The translations under genes and the position numbers were made by a program. The notes under the pieces are model-generated. The model did no database searches and was not told the origin of the DNA. It saw nothing but the letters and a program-made list of their open reading frames with translations. A stretch of 64,000 bases of DNA from Heloderma charlesbogerti (Eukaryota; Chordata; Lepidosauria; Squamata; Helodermatidae). The stretch is taken from NCBI GenBank assembly GCA_026122225.1, contig JANEZZ010001956.1:932501-996500 (forward strand). Direction: 5' to 3'. Positions 35,827 through 47,989 of this stretch are shown piece after piece; positions within the stretch are counted from its first letter, which is position 1, and every line of letters begins with the position of its first letter.

Positions 35827-36725
35827 GCGAGCCTCTATTGGTGTAAGCTAACACAGGTGCAAGTAAATAATCCAAAGCAGAAATATTAAGAGTACAGGAG
35901 AAAATTAAAAAAGCTGCAGTGCCAAGAGATGTTTCAGGACTAACAGTAGACTTGCAAATGAACCAGATATTTTCAGAATGGCATTTAATTAGGGCGGCAA
36001 GGGCTAACACTGTTTGGTCTGCGTGCACAAATCCAATCACATCGCAAAACTGGGAGGTGGCTGTTTTTGCAGTAAGAAGCGAGGCTTTGGTGAGGGGACA
36101 CAGAGCACTGCATTGTCTTCATTATCAAAGATGGAAAAACTGGAGCCCGTCTGGAAAAGAGCAACGACATGTGTGCTGAAAGGGAATGATTTATTAGCTG
36201 AAGGGAATCAAATCAGTTAAAGTGTGTATTTTGGCTAACCATCAATAAGGGTGGAGATGCAATAAGTGTTGTAGGGTCAAGTGATATCGCTAAGACTAGG
36301 GGACGTCTTTTTTATTTTTTAGTGGGGGTGGGGAGCAACCCACAAAGAAGAAGAACAATTTCTGGCTTCAAAACTCCTATGCTGTTGAATAATGCCTATG
36401 GAATTTGGTGCAAATTAGAAGTAAACTGGAAGAAATTCTGCTTCTCATGTTTTTGGAAAGAAGCTGAGCTGTATAGGTTAATAAATCTTTTCCCCTATCA
36501 TTTCTGTATTCCAAACATATGTACTACAAAGGTACTGAGATAGAGCAGTGCAGAGGCAAAAAGAGGAGCCAACTAAAAGGATAAGAATCTCCAGCAGAGG
36601 CTCTCTGGGACAGACAGAGCTTTAGGGAAGCTTTCCTCAACTTCCAATAACTGAAATGCATTTTGTTTAAGTAAAACTGGAGGTGCCACTTCCTCCTTAC
36701 ACCCAAGGAATGTCCTGCTATATTT

Positions 36726-37040
36726 CTCTCTGTCAGAGCTGGGTGATGGACAGTGGTCTGAGGTGAGCCAGGAGCAAGAATTTAGGAGTCATGTGACCAG
36801 CCAGGACTCAGGACCGAAAAACAAGTCAGAACTGGAGGACAAAGCAAGGAGTGAGCTGGAAGTGAAGACGAAGGAATAACTCCAAATACAGGTACACACC
36901 AAAGTGCAGAAAGACCTTGTCGTCAGGACAAGGCTGAACTGGAACAGGAAGCCATCTTACACCCCTTCCTGTCCAGGAGGATCCAATAGCCAGCCTGGGT
37001 AGGCAGAATCAGGCTCAGGCCTAAAGGTATTTCACTGAGA
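36726..37040. repeat. Unclassified element-like segment starting TGTCAG
   Basis: It starts with tgtcagagctgggtgatgga and is purine-rich, with several gga/caag phrases. I suspect an LTR or other retroelement fragment because of the TG start and composition, but found neither a second end nor a duplication. Confidence 0.25.
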
Positions 37041-37134
37041 AGCTATCACCTGCATTTGATGATTCACTACATAGGGGAGCTGTATTCTGACCATGCAGTT
37101 CAGAACACTGAGCTGCTTTTCTGAACATGCTTCC

Positions 37135-37153
37135 TGGTTGGTTGGTTGGTTGG
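37135..37153 (+). repeat. (GGTT)n short tandem repeat
   Basis: Five short units in otherwise unremarkable sequence. Confidence 0.85.
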
Positions 37154-38029
37154 ATGCCCAGAGCTGTGACTCACACAGAGACACAATGGACAGCCTTCTC
37201 TGAAGGCAGGCATCTGATGCAATCACACCTGATAGACAGTTGCAGAAGAACCCGCCCCAGCAGAGCCTTATGGAAGGAGGCACGCCAGAGCAGGGAGTTG
37301 TGCAGAGACACAATATGCGGCCTTTTACTGCATCGCTCCATCAGGGGATGCTGAATGAATCGAACATACCCAATAGGTGCAAAAGAATGACCCACCCCCT
37401 CCAGAGCCTGATCGCAAAGAGTCGCAACTCACGCAGCAAGCAATCTCCTCTGAAAGAAGGGATGGACTGATCAGTCTACCTCCAGCCTGTGTCAGTTTTG
37501 CTCCTGTTAAGTCTTCACTGTTTTCATCCCATTTTCTGCATTAAAAAAAAAATCCACTCAAAAATGTGTATTTAAACATGAATGTATTTTCTCACAAAAT
37601 ATACTTTTCTAAACATATTTTCACTCAAAATACTCATGTTTATAGGCATTTGGTACACTTTTTGAGCTGAGAACTGTGTCTAGAGGCACTGTTAGCAGTA
37701 TCCGAATTGATTAAATACTCCAAATTTTTCTTTTTTTCCTTTCTTCTTAATGGATTTTCCACACTAAGAAAAACAGCAGAAGCAGCAGCAGGGAAAAACA
37801 GGAGAGTTACAAGCAGAAGACAACATCTGGACCCCCCACATCCCATAACATTCTGTGAATGAGGCAGGATGATGGCACAATAAATGCCTCATCTGGAAGC
37901 ATCCTAAGCGTCAGGACACACGAACAGTCTGCTTTCCGTCAGGCTTGTTCATTTCTTTGTTTGCTTAATTCTGCATAGTTAGAGGAATCCATCCATGAAG
38001 CCTTCCCAGTTCCCAAAATCAAGGAATTC

Positions 38030-38740
38030 ATAACGTAAGAAGATCAAACTAAAGGCCTTTCTACCCCAGCATTCTGTTCCCACAGAAACCAACCAGATGC
38101 CTATGGGAAGCCCACAAGCAGAACATCAGTGCAACAGCACCTCCCCACCCATGTTTCTCAGCAACTGTTACTGAAATGCATGCTGCCTTTGATTCTGGAG
38201 ATCTCATGTAGCCATCATCACTAGTAGCCATTGATAGCCTTCTCCTCTGTGAATTTGTCTAATCCCTTTTTAAAGCCATCCAAGTTGGTGGCCGTCACTA
38301 CATCTTTCGGTAGTGAGATCTTCTATAGTTTAACTATGCACGGTGTGAAGAAGTCCTTCCTTTAATCTATCCTGAATCTCCCACCATTGAGCTCTACGGG
38401 ATGATGCTGGGTTCTAGTATTATGAAAAAGGGGAAAAAACTTCTCCCTACCCACCTTCAACACACCGTGCAAATGTTTACCTATCATGTCCCCACCACTT
38501 ACACACCCCTTTTTTCTAAGCTAAAGAGCCCCACACATTGTAACCTTTTCTCATAGGGGAGTTGGTTCAGCCCCTTGATCAGTTTGGTTGCCCTTTCCTG
38601 CTTCTTTTCCACCTCACTTTTCTCCATACAATGACTGTTCCTACAGACCACAGAAGGCACATGGTTCCCACACACACTCCCCCTAGCACAAGGACAACAC
38701 CTACACAAACAATAAAATAATCCAGTCTGGAATTTGTTCA
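38030..38740 (-). mobile_element. CR1/L3-like LINE 3' fragment
   Basis: The minus-strand frame has KKQERATKLIKGLNQLPYEKRL followed by GLFSLEKRGV, the C-terminal end of a CR1-clade reverse-transcriptase protein. The phrase ccagcattctgttcccacag to ttaaagccatccaagttggt matches 16990-17265. Stops break the frame. Confidence 0.75.
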
Positions 38741-39248
38741 CATTGTCCTGATTATTATGATGCTAACCATGCATGCTTGGTCTTGGAGTTTAAGTCAATA
38801 GGACCACCCCCTCTGCTTTTACAGTAGTGCTTTATGGAAACCATGTGTTTGGCACTTGGTATAACAAACTGCAAACAAAAACACAAACAAGAAAACAGTG
38901 ATTGCTAAGGCAGGCTGCCACCCTCTTTCCTGGCAAGGCAGTTGTGCCTTTCACAGCTGCATGGCAACCAGACATCCAGCAAGTGAAGAACACATTTTGT
39001 AGCCTAGAGGAGGGAACCACTTGAAGGGTACAATTTGCAGTGGAGATACTGCAACGGGGAGAGGGGTAAGCACTCTACCTGCCACTAGGGTAACATCCTT
39101 CATGTTACTGAGAAGTCCAATTTAAAATGAAATAATTTTGAAAAACCACCCCAGGCCCACAGCTTTCTTACACACATTTGCACGTAATATGTAGTTAGCC
39201 TTTCTAAACCCAATCCTGCAGACATGTTTAAAGAGCTGGGTGTAGCAC

Positions 39249-39249
<1 letters not shown>

Positions 39250-39320
<71 letters not shown>
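39250..39320 (+). repeat. (TG)n(TA)n compound microsatellite
   Basis: About 34 bases of GT repeat followed by about 37 bases of AT repeat. Confidence 0.95.
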
Positions 39321-39327
<7 letters not shown>

Positions 39328-39690
39328 ATAACCCACCTATATATAAATACTCTAGGCAGCGTACAAAGTTAAAAACAATTTAACAAAAACCCAACAATAA
39401 AAACAACACAGCATAAAAACAGTATACATAAGTCAATAATGACGAATGAGAGCTCTAAAAAGGGAAGGCCTGCTGGAACAACAGAACGTTTGATTCCTGC
39501 TTTAAAATCTTCAATGAGGTCAGCGGGCACATTTCAACCAGCACATCATTCCACAACTGAGGGGCAGCAAAGAAAAAGGTCCTCTTGCGTGTGGCTGCCA
39601 GTCTCACATGAGGAAGCCGCAGCAGATATCTTTTGGACTATGCCTGTAACAGCAGCTCATGGGGATAAATCTGGCAGGCAGTTTCTCCTG
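39320..39690 (-). repeat. Mid-repetitive A-rich element
   Basis: A-rich sequence (aacaaaaacccaacaataaa) followed by gcacatcattccacaactga ggggcagc and aaaggtcctcttgcgtgtgg. It parallels 17318, 43515 and 46515. Confidence 0.45.
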
Positions 39691-41229
39691 GCACAAGCGT
39701 GTGCACCAGGTTTGGGAGTGGGGGGCTTAGGGTAGTTGTCCAACAATGTCTACCTCTGACACCAGCTCTGCCTGGCACAGAGATATAGGGTAGGTCACCT
39801 GCTAGATTTCTGTGTCACAAGCAGCTGTTAAAAGGCACAACAGGGGTGGTGGTGGAAAAGGCAGCAGCCCTCTGGGTATGCAGAAGGGCACTGGGGGCTC
39901 AAACTCACATCTTCTGCTTCCCCATTCCACACCCTCTGCAGGGAGCCACTGGAGGTTGCCGCTGTCAGAGGTTCCCTTTGTTGCACATGCCTGGTTGTCC
40001 TGCTGTGGCTGGATCAGGCTCAGCATTAGGTTAACCTAAGAGGCAACCCAAAAGGAAATCAATAAGCAGGCAATGGTCAAAGGCAGGGCTTTACCAGGCA
40101 AGAGTTCCAAAAAAGAGGTTCGAAGAGCAGCCAAGGTCAAAACACATTGATAAGCAGTCAGATACAATATGCAGTCCAAAAAGCAGGGTCAAGCAGGAAT
40201 CCAAGGTCAGTAGCAGAAAGGTTCAATCACAGAGCCCAGTCAAAGATACACAACACTAGAGCTGGTAGAAGGCATTATTTCCAGCAATGGCTAGCCTGAT
40301 ACTGCAGGATTATATTGCCAGAGCTCCTTGAGCCCCACCCAGGGCTCAACTGCAGTTCATGACAGGCCTTGCTCCCAAGGAGTCTCTTCCTCTTGAGGAG
40401 TCCTTCTTTCTATTCAAGCACTTCTCCTTAAAAGACCCTACCGGCCTGCCTCTTGAGGCAACAACGTTCTTGGGGGTTAGGTGGTCACCCAGCTGCTGCC
40501 TCAGAGGTGGAACTTCCTTCCTCTTGTGGGGATGGAACCATAATCGCCTCCCATGAAGGATCAGGTTCCCCCAGGTCTCCTCCCATGGGTGGCACCTTGG
40601 TGCTCTCCATCTCTGGGAGCTCTAGCTCCTTCTCACAGGAGGATACCTCCAGCTGGGGCGTGACACTGAACTTCCCTTGGCTGCTTGTCAAAAGAGTCTT
40701 TTTGCTGCCTGGGTGGGTCTTGAACCCTTTGTCCCAGAAGGGCTAAATGTATTCTCTGCAGGAGTCCTGTGGGTCCTGAGTTGTGCAGGTTTTCCTTGCT
40801 TCCCTTTGTGTGTTGTGTGCGTAAATGGTGCTTGTGAGTAGCATAAGAGCATTTGAAACCCTGCCTGGAAGGATACGTGGGGATATTCAATGGCAGAGTC
40901 ATTGCTGGCTGTGCCACTGGGGCTGAGGCAGAGGGGGCTGTGTGTGCTGTGTGCATGGTGATGCAGGGCTGTGTGCTGGGGCGTGTTGACAGCCCCTGCG
41001 TGTGGGCAGCATGTGGGTGTCATCACCAGCGTAGGCCCTGATTGGTGGGCACTGGTAACAGTGGTGTAGTTAGGACTGGATCTTAGGGCCAAAGTTCAGG
41101 GCCCTGCAATGCAGCCCCCCCCCCCCAATAACCACCCAGAGAGCAGCAGGTGATGAGGGCATCTGGGACACAAAGCAAACTCCATTTTACTGCTGTCGTC
41201 TTGATGGTGCTAGGATTTAAGCGAGCGTA

Positions 41230-41341
41230 GGGCTCAGTCTCATGCATGTTTAGACAGAAACATGTCCTACATCTCCCAGCGTTCCCCAGCCAGCCCTGCT
41301 GTAGGACTTTTTTCTGCCTGAACATGCATAGGATTGCACCC
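41230..41341. repeat. Palindromic repeat, copy 1 (AGACAGAAA type)
   Basis: Inverted arms: catgcatgtttagacagaaa on the left and tttctgcctgaacatgcata on the right. The loop contains cccagcgttccccagccag. The copy at 42620-42718 is cleaner. Confidence 0.7.
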
Positions 41342-41595
41342 TTAAAATGCAAAAGTGCACATGCCCAGAGTATTTCTTTTTTTTATCAGAGTTGGCAAAC
41401 ATTCTAACATATAAAGAATGCAGAAGCAGTTGTAAAACATGGAATGGTGATTTGGGGGGAAAGAGAAAAGTTAATTGTATATTTCACAACTGAAGTAATA
41501 TACATGGGGGTGGGTCCCCAGAAGTCCAGGGCTGAAAATTAGCTAGCTGCTGGCCTATGTCTGCCAGTTTTGTCATTTGTACTTGTGTCTTTTTC

Positions 41596-41790
41596 ATAGT
41601 ATCCTAGAATAGGAGAGTTGGAAGGGGCCTACAAGGCCATCGAGCCCAACCCCCTGCTCAATGCAGGAATCCAAGTCAGAGCATCCCCGACAGATGGCTG
41701 TCCAGCCTCATCTTGAATGCCTCCATTGTGGGAGAGCCCACCACCTCCCTAGGTCATTGGTTCCATTGGTTCCTCCCCTCCTCGGTTCTG
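41596..41790 (-). mobile_element. CR1 LINE 3' fragment
   Basis: It matches 8510-8700 closely (gttggaaggggcctacaagg, ccccctgctcaatgcaggaa, gcctcatcttgaatgcctcc), 5'-truncated after ttggttcc. Confidence 0.9.
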
Positions 41791-42619
41791 CATGCATTGG
41801 ATAGGCATACCTCCAGTCCCAATGTAATGCGGTATAGGATTGCTCCGTAAGTGACCAAAAACAACAATAAATCTTTATGAAGAAGCTGAAATGGTAGAGA
41901 TCTTGAGTACAATCAGAGAACTGACTGTATTATATATAGTTGATTTCAGACACAACCTATCGCAAAGCAGCAAGAAGAATGCTGAATTAGATTTTATTTC
42001 TTCAACAGAAACTGCTCCCTTTAAAATCGCCTCTCTCCAAGGAGATAAATATTCATCACTGATGTTCAGCTGCCATCTAGTGGGTATTCAGAAGACTTAA
42101 AATTTTTAAATTATTATTATTTATGACAAGATAGATGGATGATGGCTGCTAGCTTAAATACCTTTTAATAAACATTAGACAAATTCAAGCAGGATGAATC
42201 TAGCCATAGTTATTGGCTAGAATATCTCAATGGAACTTCCACACTGAAAGGCAGTATACCTGTGAAAATAAGATGCAAACAGAGGGTAGCTTTCATGCCT
42301 TATTTGTGAGGTTCCCCCATTGGCATCTATCTGTTGGTTGGTTTTGGAAAAAGAATGCTACACTAGACAGATCTTTGGTCTGATCTAGATAGGGAATTAT
42401 TCTGGCTGATGTGGGCACCCACTGTTTAAACCTTCCTAATGTGGTTGTTTGGCAATTTGAAGCAAGTTTTTAACCAGCCATATCTACCATTCACAGTCTG
42501 GAACACACCACAGCCACAGATGGAGCCAGACACATATCTCTTGGAGCAAATTCGATAGGGTAGGGGCCATCACATAGAAGACCTTATCTCTAGTGCCCAC
42601 CAACATTACTGGTCTAAGA

Positions 42620-42718
42620 GCGCAATCCTATCTATGTTTAGACAGAAAAAAGTCCTGGCTGGGGAATGCTGGGAGTTGTAAGACTTTTTTTTCTGTCTAA
42701 ACATGCATAGGTTTGTGC
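42620..42718. repeat. Palindromic repeat, copy 2
   Basis: Arms of about 35 bp (gcgcaatcctatctatgttt / aaacatgcataggtttgtgc, inverted) enclose ctggctggggaatgctggga. Confidence 0.75.
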
Positions 42719-42742
42719 CTTTAGTAGAGGGCCAGTAAGTAA

Positions 42743-43096
42743 GAGCCTTTCTACAAGAAGCTTTTATTGTGAGCTCATGATTGCTCACTCATGGTAGTTT
42801 GCAGGTCCTTCACACAACATCATTATCCTCCAGGACTTCCACTGTGCTTTGCAACCTTTATCACATGTTTTGTTTTCCTAACAAGGAAAGTCTGGTATTA
42901 TTTAGAAATGGTGGAATGAGAGGGTCATGTAATTGTGCAATTCTGCGATATCACAGCGCCATCTAGTAGTAGTATAATGAAACACAGAAAGGCAGAGAAA
43001 GAAAGCCCCTGGAAAAAAGCACATGTAAATCCCGCAAAGAATTCAGAAGCAGGAGCCTCAGTAATGGTGTGGGAGAGCCTCATGTAGAAATGCCCT
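42743..43096. mobile_element. TIR-bearing MITE (copy C)
   Basis: Opposite orientation to copies A and B. The left end agcctttctacaagaagctt and the right end agcctcatgtagaaatgccc are the inverted terminal repeats. The interior contains the complement of the shared core. Confidence 0.6.
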
Positions 43097-43514
43097 AAAG
43101 CTTTTGAAAATTATCTTCAAGCAGGGGCAGGTTCACATGGGTATAGGCTGTCCTTCAAATAACCTGGACCCAAAACGTTTAGGGCTTTAATGGTCAACAC
43201 CAACACTTTGAATTGGGTCCTGAAACACACTGGCAACCAGCACAGCTAGTAAGGAATTGATGTAATATGATTCGAACATTTATAGCCCCAATAAGGTCAT
43301 TTTGTACCAGCTGAAGTTTCTGAGTTATAGGGGTGCCTTTTAAAAACAATAATGCCTGCACATGTCTTCTGCCTCCTATGAGTCTCTAGAAGTAAAGCCT
43401 CTGATGAGGCTGGGGTGGGGGACAAAGCTTAATTGTAATGCACATGTAAAGGAATGCACTCCAACACTAAGGCACACATTACACCTCATCATTTCACAAG
43501 CCATTGATTGCAAA

Positions 43515-43850
43515 GTTCATCTTGAACGGCTATTTATTTATTTACAATATTTATATGCCATTCCACATCATTGGAGCAGTGAATGACAACAAGAAAATAA
43601 AAACCATATTAAAACAATTAAAATATTTTTAAAAACAAATTCTGAACTTAATAAACTGTGGCTAGTCACTAAAGGGAGGCCTCTCGAAATAACTATGTCT
43701 TTAGGAGGCGCTGAAAGCAACACAACGTTGGCGCCTGCCTGACTTCCAAAGGTAGGGAGTTCCACAGGAAGGGGGCCACCACACTGAAGGCTCTTTTCCT
43801 GGTGGACTCCAGCCAGGCCATGGGTCCATGTGGAACCACCAGGGACATGA
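43515..43850 (-). repeat. Mid-repetitive A-rich element
   Basis: It starts with ggctatttatttatttacaa and continues through A-rich sequence to gggggccaccacactgaagg, as in the other copies of this family. A (A)16 run at about 43885 separates it from the BovB tail. Confidence 0.45.
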
Positions 43851-43939
43851 CTTCTGTTGACCTCAGTGAACGAGCAGGTTAGCAAAAAAAAAAAAAAAAG
43901 CACTCTCTCAGGTATCCTGGTCCCAAGTTGTTTAGGGCT

Positions 43940-44160
43940 TTGTGTTGTTGTTGTTGTTGTTCAGTCGTTCAGTCGAGTCCGACTCTTCGTGACCCCATGG
44001 ACCATAGCATGCCAGGCCTTCCTGTCCTCCGCTCTCTGCCGGAGTGTGCTCAAATTCATATTCATTGCATCGGTGATGCTATCTAGCCATCTCATCCTCT
44101 GCCGTCCCCTTCTCCTTTTGCCATCAATCTTATACCTTAAACTTGGCCCAGTAGCATATA
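43940..44160 (-). mobile_element. BovB LINE 3' end fragment
   Basis: A (TTG)n run (43943-43960), then cagtcgttcagtcgagtccg actcttcgtgaccccatgg and ctatctagccatctcatcct is the reversed 3' end of BovB, as at 2340 and 54800. Confidence 0.9.
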
Positions 44161-44200
44161 GGTATCCAGTGCCATTCCCTCAGCAAAGGAGTTACATGCT

Positions 44201-44260
44201 GTTAACATAGTACAGGATAATTATGGGGTTGTTAACATGTTATAGGATAATTATGGGGTT
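44201..44260 (+). repeat. 30-bp tandem duplication
   Basis: Two copies of a unit starting gttaacat and ending ttatggggtt differ at about three positions. Confidence 0.9.
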
Positions 44261-44574
44261 GTTTTCCTAATATATCTTTAAAATGTGGATTTGCTTATAT
44301 GTAGCTATATACATGTAAATTTGCATATGCAAATTTTATGCAAATCTATACCTTCCTCTGTTTGGGTGATGCAAAGTGGCCACCCTTCCTTCCATTCTCC
44401 ACCACCCACTCCTGGCCTAATTACTTACCTATGATTTGGGGGGGATCGCAGCTAAAAGTTATTTTAGTTTGGACTATGTTTTGGACTACCACTCCCATAA
44501 CCCTTGGTTATTGGCTGTCCTGGCTGGGGAAGATGATAGTTGTAGTCCAAAACATCAGGAGGGCACCAGGTTAC

Positions 44575-44710
44575 CTACCCCTAGGTGAGACTGACTGGCC
44601 ACAGCTCTCAAAGGATTCAGGCTGAGATCTTTCCAAGCCCTGTTACCCGATTCTTTTACCTGGAGGGTAAACTTTCTGCATACAAAACATATACTATATT
44701 GCTGAAGCTA
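44575..44710 (-). mobile_element. Decayed tRNA-derived SINE, second family
   Basis: Weak similarity to the 30306-30515 copy in the same orientation (ctgcatacaaaacatatact, cttttacctggagggt). Confidence 0.35.
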
Positions 44711-44862
44711 CCTTAGAGCGATCCCCTGCACATACTGTGTACAGCCAGACAGGTATGTTTAGAATAGAAAGCAAGCTCATGTCTGCCTTCTGCGGACAGA
44801 AAGGAGGAGACGTTCCACTGACATCCCTGGAAGTGCCTTGGAGGAAGAGAAATGCTCTTTTC

Positions 44863-44879
44863 TTTTCTTTTCTTTTCTT
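44863..44879 (+). repeat. (TTTTC)n short tandem repeat
   Basis: About three and a half units. Confidence 0.85.
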
Positions 44880-45104
44880 GTCTCCCACAAAACCAGCCCT
44901 GCTGTTTTACTCTGCATGCCTGCAAGAGCAGATTATGCAGAGAGAAAAAGAGCATTGTAACCAACAGCATCTTTGCTACAACTGTCCTTTGCAGTAACAG
45001 CAGCAGCAACATAAAACACCATATATGTACATACAGCTTCACAAAACATAAGAGGGCAGATTCCTGCGCAAAGGTGATTGCGGAAGGAAGTTAAACAAGT
45101 ATCC

Positions 45105-45625
45105 GTGAAATTAAAAAGGGGTCCTGATGATTTCATATGATTTTTAAAGGGGAGATTCCCCAAACCACCATCCAATCACAGAGCACATCTGCCTCCATGG
45201 ACTCAACCAGAAAAATCACGGATCCGCCACTCATGGGCACAGCCACAGCACAAAAACAGGGATCCAAGGCAGGGAACCCCAGAGATCCTCATGATTTTTA
45301 CAAGAAATCATAGACTCATAGAATAGTAGGGTTGGATACCCCCAGACACCATTGTATCACAGAGCACATTTGCCTCCACAGACTGAACCAGAAAAATTGC
45401 AGATCCGCCACTCATGGGCACAGGCATGGCACAAAAACATGGACTGAAATTTTATATGGGATCCACATGAAACCATGGTCAGATCATAGATCGCATGGTT
45501 GCCCATGTACTGAACCAAATTACTGATCCTGTACTTGACCATTCTACTCCAGTACAAAAGCATTGATTCAAGGCATGTATCCTCAGAACCAAACCTTAAA
45601 AATCATGGATCCTGTAATCACTTTT
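45105..45625 (-). repeat. ~150-bp tandem repeat array, short inverted copy
   Basis: Three to four diverged units, each with wording such as atcacagagcacat, ctgaaccagaaaaat, ccactcatgggcaca and cacaaaaac. The sequence is the complement of the longer array at 51890-53430. The plus strand carries an open frame with EHICLHRLNQKNCRSATHGH. A CR1 tip interrupts it at 45308-45336. Confidence 0.85.
45308..45336 (-). mobile_element. 29-bp CR1 3' tip inside the tandem repeat
   Basis: The stretch tcatagactcatagaatagt plus agggttgga is the extreme 3' end of CR1 (compare 8514 and 16895). It splits a tandem unit between acaagaaa and tacccccaga. Confidence 0.75.
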
Positions 45626-45628
45626 TTA

Positions 45629-45986
45629 AAACCCTGGGTTTTTAGGAATGAGTGAGCATGCTAGTGCACACTGCCTGATCTCCTGCTGTGAGTGAGAGCA
45701 GCTAAATAACCCAGGAATGTTTCATCCTTGGGTTGTTTGTCATGAGGTTCAAACAAGGAAGTTTGGCTTTTCTCTTCCAGAACAAGCCTGAGAAATAACC
45801 CCAAACCAAACTGTGGTTTATTTCTCTGGTTTGGTCATGAATAGACACACCAGAGTTCTTGGTTTCATGTCACAACTAACTAGCAAGGGGCCAGAACATC
45901 CCTGGGTTGTTTCGGTGCTCTCACTCACAGCACAGGAGATCAGGCAGTATTCACCAGCATACTTCCACGTTCACAACCCAGGATTG
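45629..45986. mobile_element. Long-TIR MITE or foldback element, ~360 bp
   Basis: Ends of about 85 bp are inverted: the left has ctgcctgatctcctgctgtg and agtgagagcagctaaataac; the right, complemented, has ctgcctgatctcctgtgctg and agtgagagcaccgaaacaac. The centre carries a second inverted motif (aaccaaactgtggttt). It abuts the tandem array at 45105-45625. No coding region. Confidence 0.75.
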
Positions 45987-46514
45987 CTTTGATATGTTTA
46001 CCAGGCCTCTTTCTCCAAATCCATAATCAAATCAGCTCTCATCCTTCTATATTCACTGGCCTCTAAAAAAGCATGTATCCACGATCCAATGGATCTTCAT
46101 GGTTTTTGGAGGCATGCCCACCATCTAACTTCAGTTCACATCCAACTGCAGGTAATCCAATACAAGTAGAGATGTACACATTTTGTTAGATCCTTTCTGT
46201 CTGTGTTTGTCAGGTGTCTTTAACTCCATTGGCCACGCATTGGATTACTTTCTACAAGAATTATCTTCCACTTGTGCAAATGCACGTTCTCACTAATGCT
46301 CATGAGCGCTAGTATGCATTAACACATTATTGCAAGTACGCATTAGCACTAATGAGCAGTGATGCAAATCTCCCCCAAAAGTAAAAGGATGGTCAGGAAG
46401 TCCACAGAATATGTGCAGAAGAAGCTGGTTCGCAGTAGAATACGAAGGTCAGATAAATAGAAATCTGAACTCATTTGAATCCATTGCAGATTTTGCCAAC
46501 ATCCCTAACTAAAA

Positions 46515-47095
46515 GTATGTTATTTTATTTCTCTGCTCTTTTCCTCCTAAGAAGTGGCAAGTCAGTTAGCAATACATCATAAATCAGCAATACAACATCA
46601 ACAATTACAAAATAAAATAATAATATACAAAACAGAACCAATATATTATTGTATAATAATATTCAAAACAGCACCGATGTCTGTAAAGAGTGCAAATATA
46701 TAGATTCAGGAGGATAAAACCACAGTTATCATTAAAAGCCTGGTGAAGAAGGATGTTTTTTACCGTTTCTCAGAAGGTGGAATGAGAGGAGGCCAGACAC
46801 ATCTCCCACAGGAGACGGTTTCAAAGCTTTGTTGCCAACACAGAGAAGGTCCTGTCCATTGTACCAGAGGGGCAGAATGTGAAGCAGAACCCTCCCTCCA
46901 GATTTTAAACAGGTGGGCTTGATCACATGGAGACACATAGTCCTGCACACAATATTGGTTGAGGCTGGTAATACTTCAAAGATCAAGGCCTTGAATTTGG
47001 CATGGAAACATACCAAGCATTTTGAATTTGGCATGGAAACATACCAGGAGACAATGCAGCTTAAAAAATATAGGTGCGATACGCTCCAGAAAATT
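46515..47095 (-). repeat. Mid-repetitive A-rich element
   Basis: A-rich first half (aaaataaaataataatatac) followed by cagaaggtggaatgagagga, acacagagaaggtcctgtcc and ccagaaaattggctcctgac. Family unassigned. Confidence 0.4.
46991..47048 (+). repeat. 31-bp tandem duplication
   Basis: The phrase ttgaatttggcatggaaaca plus tacca occurs twice in direct succession. Confidence 0.9.
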
Positions 47096-47189
47096 GGCTC
47101 CTGACAGTCTGGGAACTATCCACGAATATAACTGGATGGCTACTAGTTCAACCACAATATGAGAGGAAGAAGAAAAAAATCAGTTGACT

Positions 47190-47412
47190 GACGCGAAGAG
47201 AAAACTCACTGGAAAAGACCCTGATGCTGGGAAAGATTGAAGGCAAAAGGAGAAGGGGATGGCAGAGGATGAGATGGCTAGATAGTATCACCGATGCAAT
47301 GAATATGAACTTGAGCACGCTCTGGGAGAGAGCGGAGGACAGGAAGGCCTGGCGTGCTATGGTCCATGGGGTCATGAAGAGTCAGACACGACTTAACGAC
47401 TGAACAACAACA
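47190..47412 (+). mobile_element. BovB LINE 3' end fragment
   Basis: It runs from gcgaagagaaaactcactgg through ggagaaggggatggcagagg to cgacttaacgactgaacaac. It matches 2165-2385 closely and is heavily 5'-truncated. Confidence 0.92.
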
Positions 47413-47989
47413 AATGCTGCATTTCCTAATTTCTACATGACCAGGGGTAGAATCTAATGTAGCCCTTGTGTGTGCAGCCAGCCCCGACAATTTTGTTCCA
47501 CAAGTGGCCACTACTGGTCATTTAGCACTTCCAGGGGTCAACCCAAAATGAGAGGAAACCGTCATTTCTGGAAGGGGGCAGATCAGCGGATCAGACCCAA
47601 CAACTGGCCCCCTTCCAGAAACTAGCATTTCCACTTGTTTGGGGACTTACTCCTGGAAGCGCTAAATTGCTGGTCCAAAAGTGGTAGGGGCCGCTTAGGC
47701 AATGGAATTGGCGGAACTGGCCATGTGCAAAGCAGAATCAGTAGCCAGCTCCACTAACGGAAGGGCAGGGTTGAGTCTGCGCTTAGACACCACAGTTTAG
47801 GAAGTCCAGTCCCTGAAGTTATCCAGGGCACCATCTATTGTCAGAGGACTTTCAGTTTTTATGACCCAAGGATGTGGACAAGGTGGTTGTGTAAGTTAGC
47901 CCCCAAACCCTTACTCTTTGTGGCTTATGACATCCAGAAGGGAGGGGATGAGTGGCTCATTTTGAGAGGTTATCAGTTCTTCCCTGCTG

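Noticed and set aside
40359..41092. Several overlapping open frames at 40.4-41.1 kb
   Set aside because: GC-richer sequence with frames open on both strands. No motif, and the composition suggests a decayed retroelement.
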